Below, piece after piece: positions 25,749 to 34,007 of a DNA stretch of 64,000 bases; within the stretch, counting starts at the first letter, position 1; the number at the start of each line of letters is the position of its first letter. A program made the translations under genes and the position numbers. The stretch spans positions 2,232,001 through 2,296,000 of the forward strand of contig NZ_CP085135.1 in assembly GCF_020616515.1 (NCBI RefSeq), read 5' to 3'. Under the pieces are notes generated by a model, which saw only the letters and a list, made by a program, of their open reading frames with translations, searched no databases and was not told the origin of the DNA. This DNA is from Mesorhizobium sp. PAMC28654 (lineage in GTDB: Bacteria; Pseudomonadota; Alphaproteobacteria; Rhizobiales; Rhizobiaceae).

Positions 25749-26867
25749 ATGGTCGCACAGCTGAAGATCGAACGCATAGAATGCGTGCCGCTTTGCATGC
25801 CCCTGCCCCGCACGTTCCGGGGCAGCAATTATTTCATGACCCACCGCTGCACGATCATCACCCGCATCTACACCTCGCAGGGAATCGTTGGCGAGGTCTA
25901 CAATGGCGACGAGTTCGAAACCCAGGCCGAAGTCGTCAGGATCATCCTGGACGAAATCCAGCCGCTGCTGATCGGCAAGGACGCCTTCAACATCGAAGGC
26001 TGCTGGGAAGCGATGCGCAAGCCGAGCTACAATATCCTGCGCGACCGCAAGCTTGCCATGTGCGCGCAGGCCTGCGTCGACAGCGCGCTGTGGGACACGG
26101 TCGGCAAGGCGCTGGACATGCCGCTATACAAGCTCTGGGGCGGCTACAAGGACAAGCTTCCGGTCATCTGCATCGCCGGATATTACGAAGAAAACAAGAC
26201 CTTGGCCGATTTCGGCCGCGAGATGGAGCAGATCCGCGCCAGCGGCTACGCCGGCTGCAAATTCAAGGTCGGTGGCCGCACGCCCAAGGAAGATGCCGAG
26301 CGCGTGCGGGCCGCGCGCAGTGCGGTGGGCGACGACTTCACACTGCTGGTCGACGCCAACCAGGGCTGGAACCTGGCGGAAGCCGTCGCGTTTTCGCGCC
26401 TTGCCGCGGACCTCAACATCCGCTGGTTCGAGGAGCCGGTGCGCTGGTACAATGACCGACTCGACATGGCGGCGGCCCGCAACCAGACCGGCATTCCGAT
26501 TGCCGCCGGGCAGAGCGAAATCAGCCGCGCCGGCTGCCGCGACCTGATGATGTCGGGCGCCATAGACGTCTGCAATTTCGACGCCAGTTGGGGTGGTGGG
26601 CCGACGGAGTGGCGTCGCGTCGCAGCACTCGCCTCCTGCTTCACCGTGGAAATGGGTCATCATGAGGAGCCGCAGATATCCGCCCACCTGCTGGCTTCGA
26701 TTCCGAATGGCACATATTTGGAAACGTTTCATCCGGATCGCGACCCGATGTTCTACGCACTCGTCGCCAACCGGTCGAAATTCGACAATGGCACCTATGA
26801 CGTGCCGCAAGGCGCCGGCTTCGGCCTCGTGCTCGATCAGGCCACGATCAGCAAATATCGCGTGTAG
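25749..26867 (+). CDS. Enolase-superfamily sugar-acid dehydratase (MR type)
   Basis: The 372-residue protein has the capping and barrel domains of the mandelate racemase group. KFK at 171-173 gives the KxK base, metal ligands are D202 (DANQ), E228 (FEEP) and E257 (AGQSE), and a D278-H304 pair gives the second base. Such enzymes abstract the alpha proton of aldonates or aldarates, mostly to dehydrate them to 2-keto-3-deoxy acids; racemases share the fold. ATG at 25749 is 28 bp after the operator and is preferred to the far-upstream frame opening, which runs through the promoter. It is transcribed alone, divergent from the LacI gene. Confidence 0.9.
   Translation: MVAQLKIERIECVPLCMPLPRTFRGSNYFMTHRCTIITRIYTSQGIVGEVYNGDEFETQAEVVRIILDEIQPLLIGKDAFNIEGCWEAMRKPSYNILRDRKLAMCAQACVDSALWDTVGKALDMPLYKLWGGYKDKLPVICIAGYYEENKTLADFGREMEQIRASGYAGCKFKVGGRTPKEDAERVRAARSAVGDDFTLLVDANQGWNLAEAVAFSRLAADLNIRWFEEPVRWYNDRLDMAAARNQTGIPIAAGQSEISRAGCRDLMMSGAIDVCNFDASWGGGPTEWRRVAALASCFTVEMGHHEEPQISAHLLASIPNGTYLETFHPDRDPMFYALVANRSKFDNGTYDVPQGAGFGLVLDQATISKYRV
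26718..26732. promoter_or_regulatory. LacI-type operator inside coding sequence, site 4
   Basis: TTGGAAACGTTTCAT lies in the last 150 bp of the dehydratase gene and has the same core as the promoter sites, including a perfect GAAACGTTTC palindrome. It is about 1 kb downstream of site 3, so it may serve as an auxiliary looping operator, or be coincidental. Confidence 0.4.
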
Positions 26868-26937
26868 GCAGCGCTCCGGCGTGGGGCAGCGTTGCAATCG
26901 GTGACTGATCGGGATGAACACCCGGGGATTTCCTGTT

Positions 26938-26963
26938 GCGGAAACCGATTTCCAGGTTTCCGC
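26938..26963. terminator. Hairpin between convergent operons
   Basis: GCGGAAACC and GGTTTCCGC form a 9-bp perfect stem around an 8-base loop in the 104-bp gap between the dehydratase gene and the second ABC ATPase gene, which converge here. Confidence 0.55.
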
Positions 26964-26971
26964 ATCATTCC

Positions 26972-28477
26972 CTACGCGGCCGTGCCCATGCGGCTTTCCT
27001 GCTCGAGGCGCGTGATGTCGGTCGCCAGTTGCTCGACCTGTGCGTAATCGGCGATCCGCAGCGAAGGCGCCATGGCACCGTCCGCCACGACATGCACCCG
27101 ATCGGCAGCCTCGTAGACCTCCAGCACTTCGGTGCAGAAGATCACCACCGTGTTGCCCTGGTCGGCATAGTCGCGCAGCAGGCGATAGATCTCGGCCTTG
27201 CTGTGGATGTCGACGCCGCGTGTCGGCTCTTCAAGCAGCAGCAGCTTCGGGGCGCAGTGCAGCGCCTGCGCGATCGCGACCTTCTGCTGGTTGCCGCCCG
27301 ACAGCGAGCGGATTGGCTGTGTCGTCGTTTCTGTCTTGACCAGGAAGCGCGACACCGCCGCCTTGGCCAACGATTTCATTTGCCGGGTCTTCAACATGAA
27401 GCCCGCGCCGGCAATCTGTGGATACCCCAGCCGCACCAACAGGTTTTCACCAACGGAAAAATTGCTGTAGAGGCTGAGTTGACGCGTCGCCGGCACATAG
27501 GCCGTCAGCGTGTCGAGTGCCGACGATCCCGACATCGCGCCGATCTGGATCGATCCCGTGCACTTCTCAAGCCCGGCCAACGAGCGCAGCAATTCACGCG
27601 CGCCCGAACCTTCGACGCCGATCAAGGCGATGATCTCGCCCGGCCGACCTTCGAAAGCAATATCTGAAAATGCCGTCCGATGCGTCCAGCCGTCAGTCTG
27701 AAAAAGCGGCGGGCCGCCGGCAAAGCCATTGCCGCGATCGCGGACCGCCAGGGCCGAGCTTGCGGCGCTCTCCGTGACCAGTTGCCTTGCTATGGCATCC
27801 TCGGTCAGAGCTTCCCCTTCCAGAATGACGCGCACCTTGCCGTCACGCACCACCGCGACACGATTGCAATGCGCCACGAAGTCGGCGAGGCGATGCGTAA
27901 CCAGGACGACGATGCGCCCCGATGCCGCCAGCTTGTGGATTTCCCGGAACAGTTCATCGGATTCTTCGGCGGTCAAAGCCGAATTCGGCTCGTCGAACAG
28001 GAACACCTTGGAATCCCGTGCCACGGCGCGGGCGATTTCGGTGCGCTGTTGCGTCGCCAACGAGCAATCCTCCAGCGCCTTGTCCTTGAGGTGCCCGATG
28101 CCAAGCGCGTCCATGACCGCTGCGTCGGCGGCGCCGAGCGTAGGATGCCTGTTGCCACTGCCCTCGCGGCCAACCATGACGTTTTCGGCCACGGTGAGGT
28201 TTGGGAAGAGCTGCGGTTCCTGGTGTACGACGGCGACGGCCTGCCATTCATCGACCGGCGACCAGGGGCGGCCGTCGAAGGTGAGCTTGCCAAGGGTCGG
28301 CCGCTCCTCGCCCGCGATCATGCGCACCAGCGTCGACTTGCCGGCGCCGTTGGGTCCGGCGACGCCGAGGACTTCTCCCGGCCTAAGATCCAGATCGACG
28401 CCCGCCAATGCCAATGTCGCGCCATAGGCCTTGGCCACGCCCCGAAGCGAAATGCCGCGTTCCAGGACAGGGGTCAT
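26972..28477 (-). CDS. Sugar ABC transporter ATPase, second RbsA type
   Basis: ATG at 28477 overlaps the permease stop by 4 bp (ATGA) and gives 501 residues; the longer frame to 29224 is a shadow over the permease. The first domain has Walker A GPNGAGKS, a degenerate signature (CSLATQQRTEI) and Walker B VFLFDEPNSAL. The second has LSGGNQQKVAIAQ and LLLLEEPTRGVD, where the Walker B Asp is Glu. It powers the transporter formed with the genes at 28474 and 29595. It is the last gene of the minus-strand sugar-acid operon. Confidence 0.92.
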   Translation of the reverse strand: MTPVLERGISLRGVAKAYGATLALAGVDLDLRPGEVLGVAGPNGAGKSTLVRMIAGEERPTLGKLTFDGRPWSPVDEWQAVAVVHQEPQLFPNLTVAENVMVGREGSGNRHPTLGAADAAVMDALGIGHLKDKALEDCSLATQQRTEIARAVARDSKVFLFDEPNSALTAEESDELFREIHKLAASGRIVVLVTHRLADFVAHCNRVAVVRDGKVRVILEGEALTEDAIARQLVTESAASSALAVRDRGNGFAGGPPLFQTDGWTHRTAFSDIAFEGRPGEIIALIGVEGSGARELLRSLAGLEKCTGSIQIGAMSGSSALDTLTAYVPATRQLSLYSNFSVGENLLVRLGYPQIAGAGFMLKTRQMKSLAKAAVSRFLVKTETTTQPIRSLSGGNQQKVAIAQALHCAPKLLLLEEPTRGVDIHSKAEIYRLLRDYADQGNTVVIFCTEVLEVYEAADRVHVVADGAMAPSLRIADYAQVEQLATDITRLEQESRMGTAA

Positions 28478-29526
28478 GACGAGCGGCTCTTGCGCAGCTT
28501 GGTCAGGAACAGGTCCAACGCCACCGCGCCAATTGTCACCGCGCCGAGGAAAATCTGCTGGACATAGGCGCCGGGCGACAGGATGGAGAGGCCGAGTTGC
28601 AGTTCCGCCAAAAGCAGGGCGCCGCCCAGCGTTCCGATAACGGTGCCCTTGCCGCCGGAAAGGCTGGCGCCACCGATGATCACCGCGGCAAAGACGGGAA
28701 ATGTCGCTGACAATCCGGTGTTGGGCTGGCTGGTCTGGATGAAGGAGAAATCGAGCACGCCCGCAACCGCGGCCAGCACGCCGCAAAGCACGAAAGCCAT
28801 CACCTTGTAGCTGCGCACCGGCAACCGGGCCAGCGACGCCGCGATCGGATTGCCACCGATGGCCATCAGCCGGAAGCCAAACAGCGATCGATGGAGAAGC
28901 AGTCCGATGACAACAGCGATGGCGATCATCCAGATCACTTCGATCGAGAGCTGGAAAGAACCGACGCTTTGCGTGAGGCCGACGAAGAAGTCGAGCTCGC
29001 CCTTGGGCACGGTCTTTCCGGCCGGAGGATAGGCGGGGTTGAAGGTTCCTGTGTTCGAGACCCACAACGTGACACCATACAACAGGTTGTAACTGCCAAG
29101 CGTGACAATAAACGACGGGATCTTGAGTTGCGTCACCAGCACGCCGTTGAAGAGACCGACAAGGGCGCCAACGAGAATGGCCAGCGGCATCGCGAAATAC
29201 ACAGGTATGCCGTGAACGATCCACATCACAGCCAGGCAGTTGATGGCCAGCCCGTATATCGCGCCAAACGACAGGTCGATCTCGCCAACCACGATCACCA
29301 GCGTCAACCCAAGCGCCATGATGGCGACCGAGCTCATGGAGCGCAGAACCGAGCCGGCCATGTTGAGATTGGCGACGTTCGGATTGATGGCAATGAAAAT
29401 GAGCGCGACGACAACAATGGCGGCAAACAGCCCTCCGAGCCGCAAGGCGACGTCGATCGTTGCCTTGCCGGCCACGGACATTGACGGGCGCGGCGCGGCG
29501 GACTGCGTGGTTTCGGTGTTGGTCAT
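28474..29526 (-). CDS. Sugar ABC transporter permease, second RbsC type
   Basis: The 350-residue product has a hydrophilic N-terminus of about 25 residues, then about ten membrane segments. GEIDLSFGAIYGLAINCL and IIGGASLSGGKGTVIGTLGG are the BPD_transp_2 landmarks. It lies between the binding-protein gene and the ATPase gene; a hairpin in the gap before it separates it from the highly expressed binding-protein message. Confidence 0.92.
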   Translation of the reverse strand: MTNTETTQSAAPRPSMSVAGKATIDVALRLGGLFAAIVVVALIFIAINPNVANLNMAGSVLRSMSSVAIMALGLTLVIVVGEIDLSFGAIYGLAINCLAVMWIVHGIPVYFAMPLAILVGALVGLFNGVLVTQLKIPSFIVTLGSYNLLYGVTLWVSNTGTFNPAYPPAGKTVPKGELDFFVGLTQSVGSFQLSIEVIWMIAIAVVIGLLLHRSLFGFRLMAIGGNPIAASLARLPVRSYKVMAFVLCGVLAAVAGVLDFSFIQTSQPNTGLSATFPVFAAVIIGGASLSGGKGTVIGTLGGALLLAELQLGLSILSPGAYVQQIFLGAVTIGAVALDLFLTKLRKSRSS

Positions 29527-29551
29527 CGCATCCTCATGGCAGAAAAAGCAG

Positions 29552-29582
29552 AAGGCGAGCCGCGGGTCGCGCGGCTCGCCTT
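29552..29582 (-). terminator. Intra-operon hairpin after binding-protein gene
   Basis: AAGGCGAGCCGCG and CGCGGCTCGCCTT form a 13-bp stem with a five-base loop in the 68-bp gap between the binding-protein and permease genes. It is placed like those at 21894, 53511 and 60468. Confidence 0.65.
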
Positions 29583-29594
29583 ATCCTATAGACC

Positions 29595-30704
29595 TTACTG
29601 GCCCATCGTGCGGTTCAGTTCCTCGCGGGCCTTTGCGACGCCATCCTTCAGGACCGCCTTCAGTGTCTGTGTATTGGGCAGGATTTCACCGTTCTTCAGG
29701 AAGGCGGCACAGGCCACCGAACCGAAGCCAGCCTGATCGGGCCAGCGCTGATCGAGTTGCGCAACCTGGATACCCTTCTCGATGCCGTCGAGTTGGCCCA
29801 GCGACGAGTTCCAGCCGATCGTGAAGACCTTGCCGACAAGGCCAAGGCTTTCGATGGCACGGTCGGCATGCTCGGCGCCGATGTCGACGTTTTCGATGAA
29901 CTGGACGTTCGGATTGGCGCTCAGGAACGAGCGATACGTGTCGTAGGTCTGGCCAGGTTCGTAGCTGGTGTTGAGGCCGTTGGCCTCGGTCGTAACGAAG
30001 GTCGCGTCGGGAATGGCAGCCTTGATCGTTTCGACGAAGCTCTTCATGCGGCCCTGGGCCCACTCAACCGTGGGATCGCCTCCCGAAACGGCGAAGACCT
30101 TTATATCGGTCTTGTTGTTCTCCTTGATCCACTTGAGCACCGTCTCGGCGGCATACTTGCCTTCCTGGAGAGGTATCTGCGTGAAACGGGTGAACTCATG
30201 ACCGTTTGAAGGCACGCCCGAGGTGAAAACAGGGATGCCCATGTCCATCAGCTTGTTGGTGATGGCGGTCATGGAGTCGCCGCTGACGGGTTCGATTCCG
30301 ATGCAATCGATCTCGCCCGCGGCAAGCTTTGCCTCGATCTGTGACACCTGCTGGTTGGGATCGTTCTGAACCGGCGCGATGGAGGCGCAGTTCATCGGGT
30401 AGATCGACTGCGCCATCTTGCAGCCCATATCGAAGCCTGCGGCGAATTGCGGCGAGAACAACGGAATGCCCGATGCCTGATAGGAAAACACGTAGTTGAT
30501 CTTTTCGCCGGCCTTGACCTTGGCGGCGATGCGATCGGCCAGCTTGAAGGTTCCCCAGTCACGCTTGACCGTGAAAGGCGCGCCCTCGACCTTCTCGCCG
30601 GTCAAGGGAATCTGCGTGTCGACATTCTGCGCCGCTGCATAACCGGCGGAGAGCATGGTGCAACCAAGCGCCGCGGCCATTCCGTATTGTACGATTTTCC
30701 TCAC
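29595..30704 (-). CDS. Sugar ABC transporter periplasmic binding protein, second
   Basis: A GTG at 30704 with GGGAGGAAAATC upstream starts a 369-residue protein. The signal peptide ends near GYAAAQN (about residue 26). The mature part is a Peripla_BP_4-type fold: INYVFSYQASGIPLFSPQ, IDCIGIEPVSGDSMTAITN, PVFTSGVPSN and FTIGWNSSLGQLDGI. It lies 39 bp after the dehydratase gene, so the sugar or sugar acid it binds is probably the substrate of that enzyme set. Confidence 0.9.
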   Translation of the reverse strand: MRKIVQYGMAAALGCTMLSAGYAAAQNVDTQIPLTGEKVEGAPFTVKRDWGTFKLADRIAAKVKAGEKINYVFSYQASGIPLFSPQFAAGFDMGCKMAQSIYPMNCASIAPVQNDPNQQVSQIEAKLAAGEIDCIGIEPVSGDSMTAITNKLMDMGIPVFTSGVPSNGHEFTRFTQIPLQEGKYAAETVLKWIKENNKTDIKVFAVSGGDPTVEWAQGRMKSFVETIKAAIPDATFVTTEANGLNTSYEPGQTYDTYRSFLSANPNVQFIENVDIGAEHADRAIESLGLVGKVFTIGWNSSLGQLDGIEKGIQVAQLDQRWPDQAGFGSVACAAFLKNGEILPNTQTLKAVLKDGVAKAREELNRTMGQ

Positions 30705-30743
30705 GATTTTCCTCCCATTTTGAATTGAGCTTCTGCTTCTGGT

Positions 30744-31883
30744 CTAAAGTCTGCCGAGCACCTTTTCGCTACGATATCCCTCGACCACGTCTTCGATGAC
30801 CTCGATTCCGAGGCCAGGCCCGGTCGGTGGGTAGACCCAGCCGTCGACATGCTCGAAAGGCTTGGTGACGAGGTCATGCTGCATCGGGTTGCGCAGCGGC
30901 TTGAACTCGAAAAGCTTGCACGCCGGCGAATTGAACGAGATGGCGAGGCTGGCGGCGGTGACTATGGCCGACGACCAGGCATGCGCGTTGGCCTGCCGGC
31001 GATAGAACTCGCAGCGTTCGGTCACCTTCTTGAAGCCGGTGATGCCTTCGGCGCGGCCAGGATCGACGCCGATGACATCGACCGTGCCGGTGGCCAGCAC
31101 GCGCTCGAACTGCTCCAGCGTCCACTCCCGTTCGCCATAGGCGATGCGCGTGGTGGTCTTGGAGCGCAGGTTGGCGTAACCCTCCGGATCCCAGGCGCCC
31201 AACGGCTCCTCGATCCAGGCGAGGTCATACTCCTCCATCGCCTTGGCGCGACGCACGGCATCGGTGACGTCCCATTTGATGTTGATGCCGTTGTCGATCA
31301 TCAGCATCTTGTCGCCGAGCACTTCGCGCATCGCCTTGACGTAGGCGACGTCGCGCTTGTGGTCGTAGCCGAGATTGGCGTTGCCGCGCTTGCCGAAACC
31401 GGTCTTCAGCCCCTGAAGTCCGGTGGAAACCCACTCCGCCGTTTCCTGCGCCATTTCCTCGATGGATTCGTAGTGGGCGTGGCACGACGCGATCGCCGGC
31501 AGCCGCTCATGCACGCAGCCGCCCAAAAGGTCGAGAACGCTACGGCCGAGCGCCTTGCCTTTCAGGTCCCAGAGCGCGATGTCGATCGCTGCCGTGGCAT
31601 AGGAGGCGATGCCGCCATGATAGCCATACCACCAGGCCTGCTGCTTGTTCTGCCGCCACAACGCCTCGGTCTGCACAGGGTCCTTGCCGATCAGATTGGG
31701 CGCCATGCCCTCGATGATGGCCTTGGCGGCGAAATTCGCCTCCGGAAACTGGGTGATGGATTCACCCCAGCCAACCTGGCCGTCATCGGCGGTGATCTTG
31801 GCGAGGCACAGATGTCGCAGCGCGTTGAAGTCGTTCGGCTCAGGGTAGCTGACCGGAATCGCTTCGACCTTGGCAATCTTCAT
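30744..31883 (-). CDS. Enolase-superfamily sugar-acid dehydratase, second
   Basis: ATG at 31883 with GGAAAG upstream gives 379 residues. Residues in the expected order are K160 (GLKTG), metal ligands D197 (IDNG), E225 (IEEP) and E251 (YGERE), D274 (VDPGRAEG) and H301 (NAHAW). Only one Lys of the KxK motif is kept. This D-H dyad type is common among acid-sugar dehydratases. The gene sits between an SMP-30 lactonase gene and the second ABC transporter, consistent with lactone to acid to 2-keto-3-deoxy acid steps. It is clearly distinct from the dehydratase at 25749. Confidence 0.9.
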   Translation of the reverse strand: MKIAKVEAIPVSYPEPNDFNALRHLCLAKITADDGQVGWGESITQFPEANFAAKAIIEGMAPNLIGKDPVQTEALWRQNKQQAWWYGYHGGIASYATAAIDIALWDLKGKALGRSVLDLLGGCVHERLPAIASCHAHYESIEEMAQETAEWVSTGLQGLKTGFGKRGNANLGYDHKRDVAYVKAMREVLGDKMLMIDNGINIKWDVTDAVRRAKAMEEYDLAWIEEPLGAWDPEGYANLRSKTTTRIAYGEREWTLEQFERVLATGTVDVIGVDPGRAEGITGFKKVTERCEFYRRQANAHAWSSAIVTAASLAISFNSPACKLFEFKPLRNPMQHDLVTKPFEHVDGWVYPPTGPGLGIEVIEDVVEGYRSEKVLGRL

Positions 31884-31894
31884 GATGGACTTTC

Positions 31895-32773
31895 CTAACC
31901 AATCGCGCCGCGAAACAACGGCATGCCTTCCACCCCGACATCGACTTCGACCAGCTGGCCGGTCATTGCCGCGCCGGAGGTGTCGAACGGCCCCATGTCG
32001 CAGACAAACAGCTTGCCGCCCTTGCCGAAGCAGCAATTGAGCAAAGTGCCGCCGACGTCGAGGAAGTGCAGGTGCTTGCCTTCCCTGGAGAGCACGTCGA
32101 CGCCGCCCGAGGCGACCGTCGTGATCCACAGATTGCCGTCGACGTCGATCTTCAAGCCGTCGGGAATATGGCCCTCTGCAAGAGTGTGGATCACGGTCAT
32201 GGTGCCGTCGGGCTTTCGCCTGACAACGCGCAGCGTGTAGGATTCCACCCACACGATCGAGCCGTCCGGCTCGGCGACGATGCCGTTGGGATAGACATAG
32301 TCCAGCTCTTCCAGAATCCTGGCGACGCCGTTCTGCTCGACGACGATGATGCGTCCCGGATGCGGCTTTTCGGCCTGGTTCCAGTCACCGGAATCCGTGA
32401 AATAGAGCCGGCCGTCCGGACCGAATGTCAGGTCGTTGGGACCGTCGAATTTCACGCCGTCGGCCTCGGTCACCAATATCTCGACCTTGCCGCCAGCTGA
32501 TGTCTTCTGGATCGACGGCGGCCGGTGGACCGGGGCGATCCAGGTGCCGACATTCGGCGTCTGCGTCGAATAGACGGCGCCATCACTGCCAAGCATGCAA
32601 GCGTTTGGGCCGCCACCGACAAAGGCATAAGTGCCCTGCTTGTTGGTCTTCGGATCCCAGAACCCGATCTCGCTGGCATAGGTGTTGGCATAGATCACCC
32701 GCCCATCGTCAAGCTCGTAGGGACCTTCCGGATGCCCGAGTCCCCTGGCCCGCGTGATCATCGGCTTCTTCAT
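31895..32773 (-). CDS. SMP-30/gluconolactonase-family lactonase
   Basis: The 292-residue protein is a six-bladed propeller of the regucalcin/gluconolactonase family. PEGPYEL carries the metal Glu, FDGPNDLTFGPDGRLYFTDSG the central Asn and Asp, YPNGIVAEPDG another Asn, and IPDGLKIDVDGNLWI the last Asp. It should open a sugar lactone to the free acid for the dehydratase that follows 11 bp downstream. No signal peptide is seen, so it is cytoplasmic. The start has GGAGGA 7 bases upstream. Confidence 0.92.
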   Translation of the reverse strand: MKKPMITRARGLGHPEGPYELDDGRVIYANTYASEIGFWDPKTNKQGTYAFVGGGPNACMLGSDGAVYSTQTPNVGTWIAPVHRPPSIQKTSAGGKVEILVTEADGVKFDGPNDLTFGPDGRLYFTDSGDWNQAEKPHPGRIIVVEQNGVARILEELDYVYPNGIVAEPDGSIVWVESYTLRVVRRKPDGTMTVIHTLAEGHIPDGLKIDVDGNLWITTVASGGVDVLSREGKHLHFLDVGGTLLNCCFGKGGKLFVCDMGPFDTSGAAMTGQLVEVDVGVEGMPLFRGAIG

Positions 32774-32786
32774 GCTTGTCCTCCGT

Positions 32787-33536
32787 TCACCAGGTCACCA
32801 GGCCGCCAGTGAAATTAACCGCCTGCCCGGTCATGTAGGCTGCCTCGTCCGACAGCAGGAACCAGATGGCGCCGGCGCACTCATCGGCGCTTGCGGCGCG
32901 ACCCAGCGGCACGGTGCGCGTGCGCGCCTCCTCGAGGGCCGCGATCTCCGTGCGGCGCAGCCTTGAGACACTGGCGAGCACGCTGTCCTGCATCGGCGTG
33001 TCGATGATGCCGGGGCAGATGGCATTGACCCGGACCGGGCGGGAGGCCAAGGCATAGGCGAAGGACCGGGTGATCGACAGGATCGTCGTCTTGGACGCGG
33101 CATAGGCGGCGACCTCGACGGTGGAGGCGAGCTTGGAGGAACTCGACGACAAATTGACGATGGCGCCGCCCGGCTTCAGCTTCGGCCCGATCGCCTGGCA
33201 CAGGAAAAACACCGACTCGGCATTCACAGCCTGTACCTTGCGCCAGTCTTCCAGGGTGATGTCGAAGATCGACTTGACCATGATGATGCCGTGGGAATTG
33301 ACCAGATAGTCGGCGCCGTCAGCGGCCTCCGCGAGCTTTGCGCGCCCGGCCGGATCGGCGAGATCCACGCTCTTGATCCGGCAATCGGCCCTGGCCAGAT
33401 CGTCAAGCCTGGCCGCATCGATGTCGACCGCCAGCACGTCGACGCCCTCGCGCAGAAGGCGCAACGCAACCGCCTTGCCGATGCCGCTGCCGGCTCCGGT
33501 GACAATGGCGCGGCGGCTGCGCATCGGCGAACCCAT
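32787..33536 (-). CDS. SDR-family dehydrogenase, first gene of minus-strand operon
   Basis: ATG at 33536 has AGGGAG 6 bp upstream; an alternative ATG is at 33524. The 249-residue SDR has TGAGSGIG near 14-21, NSHGI in place of the usual NNAG, catalytic Ser in NLSSSSSKL, YAASKTT and PGIIDTPM. It is probably the sugar 1-dehydrogenase producing the lactone for the SMP-30 enzyme next in the operon. Transcription starts at a clear promoter overlapped by a LacI-type operator (33658-33686). Confidence 0.9.
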   Translation of the reverse strand: MGSPMRSRRAIVTGAGSGIGKAVALRLLREGVDVLAVDIDAARLDDLARADCRIKSVDLADPAGRAKLAEAADGADYLVNSHGIIMVKSIFDITLEDWRKVQAVNAESVFFLCQAIGPKLKPGGAIVNLSSSSSKLASTVEVAAYAASKTTILSITRSFAYALASRPVRVNAICPGIIDTPMQDSVLASVSRLRRTEIAALEEARTRTVPLGRAASADECAGAIWFLLSDEAAYMTGQAVNFTGGLVTW

Positions 33537-33657
33537 CGTGCTCCCTGACTTCAAACATGCCAACGACCGCGGGGCGATGACCTTGCCGCATCGCGGCTGG
33601 TCGACGCTCGGCGCCGTCATGCTCCTCCGGGAGCCACGGCTCCCACTTCCCGATCAA

Positions 33658-33686
33658 CTATATTGAAACGTTATTGTTTGATGCAA
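33658..33686 (-). promoter_or_regulatory. Promoter with LacI-type operator, site 5
   Basis: On the minus strand TTGCAT (33686-33681) and ATATAG (33663-33658) are 17 bp apart. ATTGAAACGTTATTG (33662-33676 on the plus strand) fills most of the spacer. It drives the SDR-lactonase-dehydratase-ABC operon. Confidence 0.65.
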
Positions 33687-33926
33687 GCGATTTTTGGGAT
33701 GACCACGCCGGCCACCGCCACGAGCCTGGCAAAGTACGGCTCCGTGCGCATTGTGCCACGGCACAGCGACGCGAAATTTCTCTTCGAAGACCCGTAGATT
33801 CAAGGCGCGGATACAAAATTCAATTGCCTCTCTCGCCAATTTTTGGCCTCAGGGGGAGGAAGCCATGCCTTTCTCCCCCACAATCGACGAATGGCCGCAA
33901 GGCCACTGGGCCCGCGCAAGACGCAC
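33687..33926. other. Intergenic spacer between divergent operons, no gene seen
   Basis: About 240 bp between the two divergent promoters hold no convincing gene. A minus-strand frame reading VFEEKFRVAVPWHNAHGAVL (within 33654-33839) has no recognised family or ribosome site. A G-rich AGGGGGAGGAAG at 33851 precedes an ATG in a short frame that also looks non-coding. Confidence 0.5.
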
Positions 33927-33970
33927 TTGCAATGCTCATTCGGGCTGGCTATTAATTGAAACGATATTTT
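33927..33970 (+). promoter_or_regulatory. Promoter with LacI-type operator, site 6
   Basis: TTGCAA (33927-33932) and TATTAA (33950-33955) are 17 bp apart, followed at once by ATTGAAACGATATTTT (33955-33970) over the transcription start. This promoter leads into the plus-strand operon beginning at 34008. Confidence 0.65.
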
Positions 33971-34007
33971 TCCTTGACCCCCAGACCGCACCAGAGAAGA
34001 GAAAACC

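Noticed and set aside
33654..33839. Short minus-strand frame between divergent operons
   Set aside because: No ribosome site and no recognised family, and it runs through the promoter and operator of the SDR operon.
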